This document shows positions 63,534 through 64,000 of a DNA stretch of 64,000 bases, piece by piece. Position 1 is the first letter of the stretch, and each line of letters begins with the position of its first letter. The notes beneath the pieces were generated by a model that saw nothing but the letters and a program-made list of their open reading frames with translations, did not search any database and was not told where the DNA came from. This DNA comes from Cellvibrionaceae bacterium (GTDB lineage: Bacteria; Pseudomonadota; Gammaproteobacteria; Pseudomonadales; Cellvibrionaceae): NCBI GenBank assembly GCA_021151825.1, contig JAGKWQ010000005.1, positions 310,001 to 374,000 on the forward strand. Direction: 5' to 3'. The translations under genes were made by a program, and so were the position numbers.

Positions 63534-64000
63534 TTATTGCAGCTCTTTCAAATAGTCGTGTACCCAACGGGTAAAATCTGCCGCTGGTAATGGTTTGCTG
63601 TACAAATAACCTTGCGCAGTATCGCAACCATATTGTTTTAATACCGCTTTAATTGCTTCGGATTCCACACCCTCTGCCGTAACACTAAGGCCCATCGTAT
63701 GACCCAGTTCAATCGTGGAGCGAACAATTAATTGATCATCCGCGCTGGTGTCCAGATTTAAAATAAAAGACTTATCAATTTTTAATTCAGAAACCGGTAA
63801 TTTTTTTAATTGCGATAAAGATGAGTAGCCAGTACCAAAATCATCGATTGATAAAGTGACGCCAAGGCTGCGCAAGCGCTGTAAATTATGCAGGCATTTA
63901 TCAGCTTCACGCATAATGGCGCTTTCTGTGATTTCAAGATAAAGATTTTCTGCCGGCACACGATTGGCTTGCAGCAATTCCGCTACGTAAGCAGGTAACT
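63534..64000 (-). CDS. EAL-domain c-di-GMP phosphodiesterase, C-terminal part
   Basis: Runs off the right edge; about 155 residues are visible and the frame is open to the boundary. The EAL-domain signatures present are EITESAIM, DDFGTGYSSL, KIDKSFI, and AEGVES, with QGYLYSKPLP at the end. The catalytic metal residues in these motifs are intact, so c-di-GMP hydrolysis is likely. The N-terminal part, and whether a GGDEF or sensor domain precedes it, lies outside the window. Confidence 0.92.
   Translation of the reverse strand, partial: LPAYVAELLQANRVPAENLYLEITESAIMREADKCLHNLQRLRSLGVTLSIDDFGTGYSSLSQLKKLPVSELKIDKSFILNLDTSADDQLIVRSTIELGHTMGLSVTAEGVESEAIKAVLKQYGCDTAQGYLYSKPLPAADFTRWVHDYLKELQ

Overview
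The window looks like a chromosomal segment of a gammaproteobacterial polysaccharide degrader of the Cellvibrionaceae type (Cellvibrio-like). The pointers are a complete Xanthomonas-order type II secretion operon, a family 9 glycoside hydrolase, two large TonB-dependent receptors of the TonB-Xanthomonas-Caulobacter type interleaved with three flavin-dependent tryptophan-halogenase-like genes, and a large sulfated/rhamnose glycan locus. This assignment is inference from gene content; no 16S rRNA or other marker gene lies in the window.

Left part (1-5.6 kb): the edge of an exopolysaccharide locus of the XrtA/PEP-CTERM-associated kind (Wza-like export lipoprotein, initiating sugar transferase), divergent from a UDP-sugar dehydrogenase and 4-epimerase pair. 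A terminator, a DUF3473-type polysaccharide deacetylase and a tRNA-Arg(CCG) follow.

5.6-27.1 kb is a long, mostly minus-strand surface-glycan region. Its core (24.8 down to 12.1 kb) runs glycosyltransferase, two sulfotransferases, rmlA-C-D-B, ABC exporter wzm-wzt, an APS kinase fused to a CysN remnant, and a three-domain sulfotransferase-GT2-GT1 protein. Together these could make dTDP-rhamnose, make PAPS, and assemble, sulfate and export a polymer. Downstream is a Gtr-like module (GtrB-like transferase, acetyltransferase, GtrA-like flippase, sugar 4-aminotransferase, GT-C-like membrane protein) that may decorate the glycan with an acylated 4-amino-sugar. Acyltransferase-3 genes, one of them a wreck, flank both ends.

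27.2-39.5 kb: a cysteine-free, Ala/Thr-rich secreted protein with its own promoter and terminator (candidate S-layer or other major surface protein), then the type II secretion operon gspE-F-G-H-I-J-K-L-M-C-D on the minus strand, with an inverted-repeat element between gspG and gspF.

39.5-47.6 kb: a GT2 glycosyltransferase, a diguanylate cyclase whose stop codon lies in an 8-bp tandem repeat, fadE, and two COG0523 GTPases around a small secreted protein. The second GTPase has a Zur-box-like palindrome upstream.

47.6-62 kb: two TonB receptors, three halogenase-like genes and the GH9 enzyme, with LacI-type CG-centred palindromes in the promoter regions. Both receptor genes have a recognisable -35/-10 pair with a palindrome overlapping it. 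The right edge holds an exported truncated globin, a DUF3034 protein and a partial EAL-domain gene.
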